DNA from: Paenisporosarcina cavernae
Lineage (GTDB): Bacteria; Bacillota; Bacilli; Bacillales_A; Planococcaceae
Assembly: GCF_003595195.1 (NCBI RefSeq)
Contig: NZ_CP032418.1
Coordinates: 1,314,501-1,378,500 of the forward strand
DNA: 64,000 nt
Direction of reading: 5' to 3'
How positions within the stretch are numbered: position 1 is the stretch's first letter; each line of letters opens with the position of its first letter. The notes beneath the pieces are model-generated. The model had not been told where the DNA came from, made no database searches, and saw only the letters and a list, made by a program, of their open reading frames with translations. This document shows positions 48,202 to 57,744 of the stretch, piece by piece. Made by a program: the position numbers and the translations under genes.

Positions 48202-49149
48202 TTATTCTCCCATAGGTTTGGATGAAATAATTGCAACCCAATCTTCCATCATCATCACTTCTTTTATTTCGAATCCAGCTTCCATAAGAGACACTTTTAC
48301 ATCTTCTTTTTTCGCCCCAATTATTCCAGATGTAATGTAATATCCACCAGGTTTAACTATGTTAAATGCTTCATCAACAAATGATTGAATGACTTCGGCT
48401 AAAATATTTGCGACTGCTACGTCCACTTGTTCTGTCACTTTTTCGACTAAATTGCCTTGCATGACTGAAACAATGTTCTGAACTTTATTCAATTTTACAT
48501 TTAGTTTTGCAGAGCGCACCGCAACTTCATCTAAATCTAACGCTTGAACATCTCTAGCTTGTAATAATGCAGCTCCAATGGAAAGAACACCTGATCCTGT
48601 CCCTATATCTAATACTGTGTCACCCGGTTTTACGGTTTTCTCCAATGCTTGAAGACACATGACAGTAGTTGGGTGTGTCCCTGTACCAAAAGCCATCCCC
48701 GGATCCAATTCAATAATAAGTTCGTCTGAGGAAACGGGTTCGTAATTTTCCCATGTTGGAACAATTGTAAATCTTTCCGATATTTTCACTGGGTGATAGT
48801 ATTTTTTCCAAGCGGTTGCCCACTCTTCCTCATTTACTTCACTTATGGTGACAACGTTTTGACCTAAATTTATATCGTATTGGACAAGATTGTTAATGGC
48901 CATTTTTATCTCTTCAACTGTATCTCCAAGAAAACTGGTCATTGGTAAATACGCTTTTAAAATAACCCCTTCGCTTGGAAAATCGTTTGGATTCAAAGAA
49001 TATATTTCTCCAAACATATCTTCTCGTTCTTTTGCAAAGTCTTCTGAGTCTTCAATTACTACTCCACTCGCACCAGCTTCGTGTAAAATATTTGAAACCG
49101 CTTCGATTGCTTCATTTGTCGTATGAATCGATAATTCTGACCACTTCAA
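48202..49149 (-). CDS. prmA: Ribosomal protein L11 methyltransferase PrmA
   Basis: A 315-residue SAM-dependent methyltransferase trimethylating L11. N-terminal substrate-binding domain; SAM motif [21 protein letters not shown] catalytic-region motif. The TTG start at 49149 lies 9 nt after GGAG and yields KWSELSIHT after Met, the N-terminus I know from B. subtilis PrmA; a TTG at 49158 abuts the site. Follows dnaJ, the usual order. Confidence 0.96.
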   Translation of the reverse strand: MKWSELSIHTTNEAIEAVSNILHEAGASGVVIEDSEDFAKEREDMFGEIYSLNPNDFPSEGVILKAYLPMTSFLGDTVEEIKMAINNLVQYDINLGQNVVTISEVNEEEWATAWKKYYHPVKISERFTIVPTWENYEPVSSDELIIELDPGMAFGTGTHPTTVMCLQALEKTVKPGDTVLDIGTGSGVLSIGAALLQARDVQALDLDEVAVRSAKLNVKLNKVQNIVSVMQGNLVEKVTEQVDVAVANILAEVIQSFVDEAFNIVKPGGYYITSGIIGAKKEDVKVSLMEAGFEIKEVMMMEDWVAIISSKPMGE

Positions 49150-49161
49150 TCTCGCCAACTC

Positions 49162-50277
49162 CTATTCGCCTTTAATTGTTCGTTTAATTTTTTCGAACAA
49201 AGAACTGCCTTGCTCTTCCGGAATATCTCCACTAATTTCTGCGTATTGACGTAACAATTCTCTCTGTTTTTCCGAAAGCTTTGTTGGTGTTACAACTTTT
49301 ACAATGACGTGCTGATCTCCCATACCATAGCCATGAACATTTTTTACACCTTTCCCTTTTAGGCGGAATTTTGTACCTGATTGCGTGCCTCCTGGAATCT
49401 TCAACTTAACTTTTCCATGCACAGTTGGAACTTCAATTTCATCACCTAGCGCTGCTTGAGGGAACGTAATTTTTAATTCTAAATAAATGTCGTCACCGTC
49501 ACGCTCAAATTTCTCATGTGCACGAACACGGAACACGATATATAAGTCTCCCGCTGGTCCACCATTTTTACCAGGCTCACCTTGACCCGACACGCGAAGC
49601 TGCTGACCATCATCAACACCTGCTGGAATCGTAACTTTTATCTTTTTACGTTTTGTAACGGTACCTTGCCCGTGACATGTAGAACATTTTTCTTTAATCA
49701 ATTTGCCAGTTCCTTGACAGTAGTTACACGTGCGACGGTTTACCATGCGGCCAAATGGCGTGTCTTGCGTGACGTTTATTTGTCCTGAGCCTTGGCAGTG
49801 GTGACAAGTTTCAGGAGACGTACCTGGTTTTGCGCCACTTCCATGACACGTATCACATTCTTCTTCTTTTGGAATTTCAATTTCTGTTTCTTTTCCAAAT
49901 ACGGCTTCTTCAAAGGAAATATTCATGGAGTATTGTAAATCATCCCCTTTTCGAGGGGCATTCGGATCTCTACGTCTACCTCCACCTCCAAAAAACGAAC
50001 TAAATATATCTTCAAATCCGAAGCCTTCTGCACCACCGAAGCCGCCAAATCCTTGATTGGCACCAGCATGGCCAAATTGATCATATTGGGCTTTTTTCTG
50101 ATCATCACTTAGCACTTCGTACGCTTCAGCGATTTCTTTAAATTTTTCTACTGCTTCCTCATCTTTATTAATATCTGGATGGTATTGTTTCGATAATTTA
50201 CGATACGCTTTTTTAATTTCTTCTTTTGACGCGCCTTTAGTTAGTCCAAGCACTTCATAATAATCTCTTTTATTCAT
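49162..50277 (-). CDS. dnaJ: Chaperone DnaJ
   Basis: A 371-residue type I J-protein, the co-chaperone that delivers substrates to DnaK. J domain with HPD ([12 protein letters not shown]), Gly/Phe-rich linker (~residues 70-100), four CxxCxGxG zinc repeats ([32 protein letters not shown]) and two C-terminal beta domains. Separated from dnaK by 111 nt with a hairpin. Confidence 0.98.
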   Translation of the reverse strand: MNKRDYYEVLGLTKGASKEEIKKAYRKLSKQYHPDINKDEEAVEKFKEIAEAYEVLSDDQKKAQYDQFGHAGANQGFGGFGGAEGFGFEDIFSSFFGGGGRRRDPNAPRKGDDLQYSMNISFEEAVFGKETEIEIPKEEECDTCHGSGAKPGTSPETCHHCQGSGQINVTQDTPFGRMVNRRTCNYCQGTGKLIKEKCSTCHGQGTVTKRKKIKVTIPAGVDDGQQLRVSGQGEPGKNGGPAGDLYIVFRVRAHEKFERDGDDIYLELKITFPQAALGDEIEVPTVHGKVKLKIPGGTQSGTKFRLKGKGVKNVHGYGMGDQHVIVKVVTPTKLSEKQRELLRQYAEISGDIPEEQGSSLFEKIKRTIKGE

Positions 50278-50348
50278 GTTGACACACTCCCGTATTCCTA
50301 TAGCATAACTTTCATTTTAACATGACCTGTTGTGAAAGAAAAACAGAG

Positions 50349-50384
50349 AAAAAGTCAAAGCCGTAAATCTGACTTTGACTTTTT
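50349..50384 (-). terminator. Hairpin after dnaK
   Basis: Perfect 12-bp stem (50349-50360 with 50373-50384) with a 12-nt loop in the dnaK-dnaJ gap. Its A/T ends supply the U-tract. It may lower dnaJ relative to dnaK. Confidence 0.65.
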
Positions 50385-50388
50385 CCAA

Positions 50389-52242
<1,854 letters not shown>

Positions 52243-52842
52243 TTATTCGTTTACTTTTACCATAGATGGTCGAATAACTCGATCCTTTAAACGATACCCT
52301 TTTTGAAGTTCTTGTAACACGATTCCACTTTCTTGTTCCTCATCTTTTTCCGTCATAACTGGTTGATGAGAGTGTGCATCGAAATGTTGCCCTACAGCAT
52401 CAATTGGTTCAAGTCCAGCATTTTTCGTCACTTCTTGGAGCGTCTGGTACACCATTTCAATCCCTTTTTTAAGGGCTTTTGCATCTTCCGAAGTAGCATC
52501 CACTTGAAGGGCGCGTTCAAAATTATCTAAAACTGGTAGTAATTCATGTAATACTTGCTGATTTTTATATTTCTCTGCCGCTTCACGATCTAAATTGACC
52601 CGTTTTCGGTAATTATCAAAATCAGCACGTAAACGTAAATGTTTGTTTGTTTCTTCTTCTAATTGCGCTTTCACTAAGTCCAGTTCAGAAACTTCTTCTT
52701 GCTCTCCTTGAGAACTTTCTGACGTTTCATCTTCTACTTGCATGGAATCTTCGTCCAAACTTTGTGCTGTTGTTACTTCACGTAACTCTTCTTCCGAGCT
52801 TGTAGTACACTCATGATTGACATCTTTATGCTCATTCGTCAA
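52243..52842 (-). CDS. grpE: Nucleotide exchange factor GrpE
   Basis: A 199-residue GrpE. Acidic N-terminal tail, long coiled helix (~residues 50-110) and the C-terminal beta domain (VGQHFDAHSHQPVMTEKD; GIVLQELQKGYRLKDRVIRPSMVKV). Exchanges ADP on DnaK. A TTG start at 52842 follows GGAGG. Confidence 0.97.
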   Translation of the reverse strand: MTNEHKDVNHECTTSSEEELREVTTAQSLDEDSMQVEDETSESSQGEQEEVSELDLVKAQLEEETNKHLRLRADFDNYRKRVNLDREAAEKYKNQQVLHELLPVLDNFERALQVDATSEDAKALKKGIEMVYQTLQEVTKNAGLEPIDAVGQHFDAHSHQPVMTEKDEEQESGIVLQELQKGYRLKDRVIRPSMVKVNE

Positions 52843-52856
52843 AAGAAGTTCCTCCT

Positions 52857-53894
52857 TTATCCATTTAACCCTTTAAAGAGTTTGGTTAGTTCTCTTGATA
52901 AATCTCCCGACATAAAATCGAGTATCGAAACAGCACGTTTGTAGTCCATTCGAGTAGGACCAATAATGGCAATGGTGCCTTGTTGCTCTTCTCCAATGGA
53001 ATACTTAGCTGATACGACACTTATGTCTTCCATTCCCTGTAAATTATTCTCTGTACCTATTCGGATTTGCATCCCTTTTTCCGTATCAGAAAACATTGAT
53101 GTTATTTGAGGTAATTGATCCATAAACGTAAACAGTCCGGTTGCTTTTTGTAGGTCATGAAATTCCGGATATTGTAGTAAATTCGTTTTTCCACCGTAGT
53201 AAACTTTTTCCTCATTAGGACTAACAAGAGTTGTCGATAAAGATTGGTACAATTCAGCATATCTTCCAATATGCTTTTTCATTAATGAAAGTGCTTCTCG
53301 TTCTAAAACGTGTTGGAGTTCATGTAAGTGAACACCAGTAAGCTGCTCATTTAAAATATTGACCATTTTCTCCAGATCACTCGCATCAATACCTTGCGGA
53401 ATTTCTACTAAACGATTTTCCACGTGCCCTGTATCTAAAATGATAATGGCTACTGCAGATTGCCCGGACAATGGAACAATCGAAAATTTCTTTACCCGAT
53501 ATTTTTTCATATCTGGACCTAACAAGATGGTCGTGTAGCTTGTCAGTTCTGATAAAATCAACGCTGTACGTTGGATAATATGTTCCGCTTCCAATAATCT
53601 TTCTTCAAAAATCGATTGAATTTGTTGAATATCTGATTTTGGAACACTTGTTGGAGACAAAAAATGATCCACATAATAGCGATATCCCTTTTGTGACGGA
53701 ATACGACCAGAAGAAGTATGCGTTTTCTCTAAAAACCCTAATTCTTCTAAATCGGCCATTTCATTCCGAATAGTCGCTGGACTAAACGGAACTTCTTCTT
53801 TCTTCGAAAGTTGTCTTGATCCAACAGGTTGAGCAGATTGAATAAAGTCATCCACGGTAACTTGTAAAATGAGCAACTGTCTATTCGTTAACAT
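52857..53894 (-). CDS. hrcA: Heat-inducible transcription repressor HrcA
   Basis: A 345-residue repressor of class I heat-shock genes that needs GroEL to fold. N-terminal winged helix (VGSRQLSKKEEVPFSPATIRNEMADLEELGFL, in part), GAF-like middle, C-terminal domain with IGPTRMDYKRAVSIL. ATG at 53894 follows GAGG at close spacing; the longer frame to 53942 runs through the CIRCE operator. It controls its own operon through CIRCE. Confidence 0.96.
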   Translation of the reverse strand: MLTNRQLLILQVTVDDFIQSAQPVGSRQLSKKEEVPFSPATIRNEMADLEELGFLEKTHTSSGRIPSQKGYRYYVDHFLSPTSVPKSDIQQIQSIFEERLLEAEHIIQRTALILSELTSYTTILLGPDMKKYRVKKFSIVPLSGQSAVAIIILDTGHVENRLVEIPQGIDASDLEKMVNILNEQLTGVHLHELQHVLEREALSLMKKHIGRYAELYQSLSTTLVSPNEEKVYYGGKTNLLQYPEFHDLQKATGLFTFMDQLPQITSMFSDTEKGMQIRIGTENNLQGMEDISVVSAKYSIGEEQQGTIAIIGPTRMDYKRAVSILDFMSGDLSRELTKLFKGLNG

Positions 53895-53908
53895 CATCAT
53901 CACCTCTG

Positions 53909-53935
53909 TTAGCACTCGTTTGTTTAGAGTGCTAA
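53909..53935 (-). promoter_or_regulatory. CIRCE operator
   Basis: Perfect TTAGCACTC-N9-GAGTGCTAA, the HrcA binding site, 15 nt upstream of the hrcA ATG. Confidence 0.98.
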
Positions 53936-53946
53936 TACTCATACAT

Positions 53947-53975
53947 AAATTATCAAATCAACTACACACTGTCAA
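53947..53975 (-). promoter_or_regulatory. Sigma-A promoter of the hrcA operon
   Basis: Minus strand TTGACA (53970-53975), 17-nt spacer, TAATTT (53947-53952); CIRCE begins ~12 nt downstream. Confidence 0.8.
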
Positions 53976-53990
53976 CCAAAACACTTCCAT

Positions 53991-55127
53991 TTAGGAAAGT
54001 AAAAATCGACTAAAAATTTCATTCGCTATAAACCGTGCTTTCGGAGGAATTTGTATGTAATCTCCATCTCGAACGAGCAAGCCTTTGTTTGTTAAATCGT
54101 TTACCGTCTCTCCAAAGACATCTTCAAGAGAAACAGTATATTTCTCCGAAAATTCTCGGAGTGATACACCTTTTGTCATTCTCAGTCCAAGAAATAGCTG
54201 TTCTTCCATAGACTCTTCTTTTGTGACAAGATGTGTCGAATGAATGGCGTTGTTAGTAGACTGTACTGCTTGAATATATTTTTTGATTGGACCAATATTC
54301 GAATAACGGTTTCCATTTAAATAGCCGTGTGCCCCCGCTCCAATTCCGGCATACGATTCATTGCTCCAGTATATAGAATTATGAATGGAGTGAAAATTTT
54401 CCTTTCCGAAATTACTTATTTCATATTGGTAGCGTTCATTTTCTTCCATAAAACGCATTAATTCGGCGTACATAGTAGCTTCTAAATCTTGACCTGGTAA
54501 AGGCAATTTTCCTTTTCGAAATAAATTATAGAAAACCGTTTTAGGTTCAACTAATAAGGAATATGCGGAATAATGTGGCAAGTCTAATGAAAGTGCAATC
54601 TCCATTGTTTCTCTCCATTCTTCGAGAGTTTGATCTGGAAGTCCGTACATCAGATCGATACTAATATTGGATAGCCCAATGGACTTCGCATATGAAATCG
54701 CTTGAAAAACTTGCTCATTATGATGAACTCGTCCAAGTTTTTGGAGTAAATGTGGTTGAAAGCTTTGTACCCCCATACTTAATCTGTTCACGCCATACTT
54801 CGCTAATATATCTAATTTAGAGGCTGTGAGTTCATCAGGATTTGCCTCCGATGTCCATTCAAGCGACGCAGCGTTTGGAACTAACTTAATAATTCCAGCT
54901 AATAACGTGCCCAACTGTTGATCGGTTAAAGAGGTAGGAGTTCCCCCACCAAGAAAAACAGATTCAAGGTTTTGTGGTTCCTTGTTTTCACGTAAGGTAT
55001 GTTCTATTTCAATTAAGACACTTTTTAAATAGTCATCTACTGGTTGTTTGTCAAAAAAGACTTTATTGAAATCACAATAGTGACAAATTTGATGGCAAAA
55101 TGGAATGTGTATGTAAATTCCTTTCAC
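53991..55127 (-). CDS. hemW: Heme chaperone HemW (HemN-like radical SAM protein)
   Basis: A 378-residue radical-SAM protein. The cluster motif CHQICHYCDF (Cx3CxxC) lies at the N-terminus, followed by FLGGGTPTSL and the HemN C-terminal domain. HemW-type proteins bind and transfer heme and lack coproporphyrinogen oxidase activity; the gene's place beside hrcA (and normally lepA) supports HemW. A GTG start at 55127 follows AGGAGG. Confidence 0.93.
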   Translation of the reverse strand: MKGIYIHIPFCHQICHYCDFNKVFFDKQPVDDYLKSVLIEIEHTLRENKEPQNLESVFLGGGTPTSLTDQQLGTLLAGIIKLVPNAASLEWTSEANPDELTASKLDILAKYGVNRLSMGVQSFQPHLLQKLGRVHHNEQVFQAISYAKSIGLSNISIDLMYGLPDQTLEEWRETMEIALSLDLPHYSAYSLLVEPKTVFYNLFRKGKLPLPGQDLEATMYAELMRFMEENERYQYEISNFGKENFHSIHNSIYWSNESYAGIGAGAHGYLNGNRYSNIGPIKKYIQAVQSTNNAIHSTHLVTKEESMEEQLFLGLRMTKGVSLREFSEKYTVSLEDVFGETVNDLTNKGLLVRDGDYIQIPPKARFIANEIFSRFLLS

Positions 55128-55177
55128 GAACTCATTCCTCCTTTACTGCTATATATTCAAAACAATCTTTCATACGG

Positions 55178-55206
55178 AAAAAAGAGAGCACAATGTGCCC
55201 CCTTCT
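55178..55206 (-). terminator. Terminator formerly of lepA
   Basis: 8-bp stem including G-U pairs (55184-55191 with 55195-55202), AAT loop, U6 on the minus strand. It lies between the lepA remnant and hemW. Confidence 0.65.
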
Positions 55207-55258
55207 TTCGCTTCGCTATCATCTTAGCATATTTTTCTACAATAGATTGAATCTAACT

Positions 55259-55306
55259 CTATTCCTCGTCCATTTTCAAAACAGCCATGAACGCTTCTTG
55301 TGTTAA
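55259..55306 (-). pseudogene. lepA: 3'-terminal remnant of lepA at the prophage junction
   Basis: Minus strand reading from 55300 gives QEAFMAVLKMDEE and a stop at 55259, the typical end of LepA/EF4. Upstream of 55306 the frame meets a stop and no LepA sequence remains. lepA normally precedes hemW, so the body of the gene must lie beyond the prophage. The ~45 bp kept is what one expects of an attachment core inside a gene's 3' end. Confidence 0.8.
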
Positions 55307-55339
55307 GTGTTTATTTTATCGTATTTTACGATAACACAA
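55298..55339. repeat. Nested inverted repeats at the prophage/lepA junction
   Basis: TTGTGTTA (55298-55305) is inverted at 55332-55339, and inside it TTATCGTA (55316-55323) is inverted at 55327-55334 with a 3-nt loop. They abut the lepA remnant. The remaining ~135 nt to the yolD terminator are A/T-rich with no gene. Recombinase-site function is inference. Confidence 0.6.
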
Positions 55340-55475
55340 AGTAACTTAATTTAATAGAAACAATTGAAATATAAGACGATCTAGTCATTGTTAATATTTT
55401 AGTGTATCTTAAAGGATTTTAACGTAACTATAATTACGATAGCAAATTGGTGGAATTTAATCGAAAATAATCAAA

Positions 55476-55503
55476 CAAAAATGCCCCTAATTATAGGGGC
55501 ATT
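55476..55503 (-). terminator. Terminator of the WYL-yolD operon
   Basis: Perfect 10-bp stem AATGCCCCTA/TAGGGGCATT (55480-55489 with 55494-55503), 4-nt loop, U-tract on the minus strand, ending at the yolD stop. Confidence 0.85.
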
Positions 55504-55504
55504 C

Positions 55505-55864
55505 TCATTCCAACGACATAATCTCCATTAAATTTGTCGCGTAAATATCGTGCTTCCCGAAAGGATCTTCGTAAGTTAGTTTCTGACTATTTGCTCCAAC
55601 AATAACTCCTCGATGAAGTACAAACACTCCGTCTTTCCATTCTCTTATTCTTACCTCTTTTTGTGTTTGCAAAGCGATCTCCAATTCTTCCTGCAGCATT
55701 TGCAAATCGAATTCATCCAGCAAAGGTTTGTCGACCTTACCAATATCCTCTTGCCATTCACGCATCGCCTTTACGTGCTCCGGGAGGAATAATGAAGTCC
55801 ATTTAATATTGCCCCGGTCTTTAATATCGCCTTGTAGTGTTTGCGCACGGTTAATCTTTCTCAT
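55505..55864 (-). CDS. YolD-like protein
   Basis: A 119-residue YolD family protein (RGNIKWTSLFLPEHVKAMREW start is characteristic; C-terminal beta-rich part with DPFGKHDIYATNLMEIM). YolD-like proteins commonly sit with UvrX-type Y-family polymerases in SOS-induced phage operons, but no polymerase gene is here. It overlaps the WYL gene by 4 nt (ATGA). The exact role is unknown. Confidence 0.88.
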   Translation of the reverse strand: MRKINRAQTLQGDIKDRGNIKWTSLFLPEHVKAMREWQEDIGKVDKPLLDEFDLQMLQEELEIALQTQKEVRIREWKDGVFVLHRGVIVGANSQKLTYEDPFGKHDIYATNLMEIMSLE

Positions 55865-56082
55865 ATCACTACACTTTCCCTTTTCACTACAGGAGCGATT
55901 GCGAGAACATTATCGATAAGGAATGTACGCTTAGCGTTCTTAGTCATGCAGAATGCTTGGAACGACGTGGAGTTCATCTTTATAACTTTCACGCGACGTT
56001 TTGACACTTGACCACGTCTATCCATATAGATCATCTCGACAATCTGATTCAGCTGCATGCACTTCCGGATTTGTTCTCGCAT
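55861..56082 (-). CDS. Small WYL-domain-like protein
   Basis: A 73-residue protein (QLNQIVEMIYMDRRGQVSKR..VIKMNSTSFQAFCMTKNAKRTFLIDNVLAIAPV), a stand-alone short WYL/Sm-like fold often paired with yolD in phages and Bacillus genomes. AAGGAG precedes the ATG. First gene of an operon whose promoter carries a perfect LexA box. Confidence 0.82.
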   Translation of the reverse strand: MREQIRKCMQLNQIVEMIYMDRRGQVSKRRVKVIKMNSTSFQAFCMTKNAKRTFLIDNVLAIAPVVKRESVVI

Positions 56083-56104
56083 TATGTTCGCTCCTTTTTC
56101 TATT

Positions 56105-56134
56105 ATTATATGCGAACGTACGTTCTTTATGCAA
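56105..56134 (-). promoter_or_regulatory. LexA-controlled promoter of WYL-yolD
   Basis: Minus strand TTGCAT (56129-56134), 18-nt spacer, TATAAT (56105-56110). The spacer holds CGAACGTACGTTC; GAAC-N4-GTTC at 56114-56125 is a perfect Gram-positive LexA (DinR) site. SOS induction is expected. Confidence 0.88.
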
Positions 56135-56135
56135 C

Positions 56136-56163
56136 AAAAAGAAAAGCACCTGGTGAGGGTGCT
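56136..56163 (-). terminator. Terminator after the two-gene accessory cassette
   Basis: AGCACC/GGTGCT stem (56145-56150 with 56158-56163), 7-nt loop, then TTTTCTTTTT on the minus strand. Confidence 0.75.
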
Positions 56164-56175
56164 AAAAATTCTATA

Positions 56176-56334
56176 TTATTTATTGAACTTTATTGTAATT
56201 TCCTTGCGGATTCTTTCAGCTAAAATCTTACCTAAATTTTCTTCCTCTTTCTTTTGCTCAAAATAGCCAACTTTGTTAATTGGTAAATCGAAATAACCTT
56301 TTTTCTTAACATCATAAGTTGTTGTAATATTCAT
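56176..56334 (-). CDS. 52-residue protein coupled to the proteasome-like gene
   Basis: An unrecognised small protein: MNITTTYDVKKKGYFDLP.. then a charged helical half (EQKKEEENLGKILAERIRKE). Its ATG shares the A of the upstream TGA (TGATG), a classic reinitiation overlap, and a terminator follows. No signal peptide or membrane segment. The coupling suggests it acts with, is cleaved by, or controls the upstream hydrolase; nothing in the sequence decides which. Confidence 0.75.
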   Translation of the reverse strand: MNITTTYDVKKKGYFDLPINKVGYFEQKKEEENLGKILAERIRKEITIKFNK

Positions 56335-57635
56335 CAACTTTCACCCTTTCCAATGTTTTGAAAATATTGATAGTTTAATTCAGGTTTGAAATAATGTTTT
56401 CTTTTTATCCAAATAAAGCCGTCACCTTTTGTAATAACTGCGACGTCAATTGGTCCCCCAACTGTTTCGGCATCAATAGTAACTTTCCTTTTAAATGAAG
56501 TTAAATTTACCAGTGCCTCTGCCATAGCAGCCAACTCTTCTTTTGGAAGTATATCTACTATATTTACAATCGGTCTAACGAACTGGCTATTTTTCATCTC
56601 TTCAAGGTTTGATACAAAAGATTCCATAACATCCTCACCGAACTCTGATAGTCGAGAGAATTGTTCTTCATTAATTTCAGGAATAATAGATTCTTTTATG
56701 GCATTCGGATAAATTTCAATAAGGGTACTATATAAACCATTATATATCATATCTTCCATATTAGGTGCAATACCATGCATAAACATTTGTACCATTTCGC
56801 TTTGGGCAAAAGCCCTAACCGCAGCAGAGGAAGTACCTTCTTTATCTTCAGTACTTATTACAGTATGACCTTTTTGAATTAATTTAAATTTCCCGCAGAA
56901 CATTCCTTCAGTCTCAAATTCAAACATAGAGGGGAAAACTTCTTTTTCTCCGTAACCAGCAATTACAATTCCTGACACAAGTTCAGAAAACACATTTTTT
57001 GAGAATAATAATGTTGCCAATTCGTGAAATTTCTTTAAAGTTTCTTCAGACAGTGGAATAAAAATTGTTCTGGAAAGAACTTGATTGATAGTAGTTGAGT
57101 GAACCTTTATAAAATCTTGGATGAATGAATCATTAAAATTTCCCAAAGTATCTATTTCGGATAAAACACTAATTAATTCTTCTACTTTTTCACTAATGAC
57201 TTCTTCAACATTTGATTCTGAAGGTGTGATTTTCTTTTCTGTATAAAGATTGTGTATAGTATCATTTACATTATTCAAAAGCTCAATCAGGTAAGAACTA
57301 AATACTCGTTCAACCTGAGCATATTCTGAGTATTGAGAAAGAAGAACATCATTTGAGATCATATAGCTGAAAAATTTTGTACAATATTCTTCTAAGGAAT
57401 CAAATTTTTCCATTTTCAGACTCTTTCTGAATTCCTTAATGATTATCTCCCAAGGCACACCCATAAAATTAGCTGAACCATAGATCATTATACCGACGGG
57501 ATGTTGTTTGGATAATGAAAATAATTTGTTGGCAGAATTATAAACCTTTTGTGAAAAGTTGGATCCAATTGTAACTGCACTATCGGCCGCCAAAGCTACA
57601 CCTGTTCTGTTTAAAATCCCTATTTCTGCTGTCAT
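56334..57635 (-). CDS. Proteasome-beta/HslV-like N-terminal-threonine hydrolase with insertions (phage accessory gene)
   Basis: 433 residues. The start MTAEIGI..GVALAADSAVT matches the proteasome beta / HslV start: removal of Met would expose Thr1, Asp falls at mature position 17 (AADSAVT), and a Lys precedes LF (NKLFSLS, mature 36; Lys33 in the proteasome). VGIMIYGSANFMGVPWEIIIKEFR fits the following strands and helix 1. Near the C-terminus TVGGPIDVAVITKGDGFIWI parallels the proteasome end GGxIDVAVITxxDGY. Between these lie large helical insertions (~residues 75-205 and ~290-370), making it twice the usual length. AGGAGG precedes the ATG. No unfoldase gene is adjacent. Protease function is inferred; substrate unknown. 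Confidence 0.8.
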   Translation of the reverse strand: MTAEIGILNRTGVALAADSAVTIGSNFSQKVYNSANKLFSLSKQHPVGIMIYGSANFMGVPWEIIIKEFRKSLKMEKFDSLEEYCTKFFSYMISNDVLLSQYSEYAQVERVFSSYLIELLNNVNDTIHNLYTEKKITPSESNVEEVISEKVEELISVLSEIDTLGNFNDSFIQDFIKVHSTTINQVLSRTIFIPLSEETLKKFHELATLLFSKNVFSELVSGIVIAGYGEKEVFPSMFEFETEGMFCGKFKLIQKGHTVISTEDKEGTSSAAVRAFAQSEMVQMFMHGIAPNMEDMIYNGLYSTLIEIYPNAIKESIIPEINEEQFSRLSEFGEDVMESFVSNLEEMKNSQFVRPIVNIVDILPKEELAAMAEALVNLTSFKRKVTIDAETVGGPIDVAVITKGDGFIWIKRKHYFKPELNYQYFQNIGKGES

Positions 57636-57693
57636 ATAATCCCTCCTAATTTCTGATTATTATGACACTAACTATTAATAAATTGGGATATTC

Positions 57694-57710
57694 GACAAAA
57701 CTAGACAAAA
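57694..57710 (-). repeat. Direct repeat upstream of the proteasome-like gene
   Basis: TTTTGTC occurs twice at a 10-bp period on the minus strand (57694-57700 and 57704-57710), ~60 nt before the start codon. It could be an operator or chance in an A/T-rich spacer. A CATAAT -10-like element lies closer to the gene, but no good -35 was found. Confidence 0.4.
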
Positions 57711-57739
57711 TAAAAAAGCCCCACTCAATGAGCAGGGCT
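57711..57739 (-). terminator. Terminator of the lysis operon
   Basis: Stem AGCCC/GGGCT with inner CTC-ATT-GAG pairing (57717-57739), U6 on the minus strand, right after the endolysin stop. Confidence 0.85.
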
Positions 57740-57744
57740 ATAAG

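Noticed and set aside
55044-55306. Plus-strand small frames in the hemW/lepA-remnant interval
   Set aside because: They run antisense through hemW, the terminator and the lepA end; no ribosome site.
56334-57635. Alternative reading of the 433-residue protein as a structural phage protein
   Set aside because: The N-terminal AADSAVT/NKLF and C-terminal GGPIDVAVIT motifs fit an Ntn hydrolase much better, and the gene is separated from late genes by a terminator; kept only as a lesser possibility.
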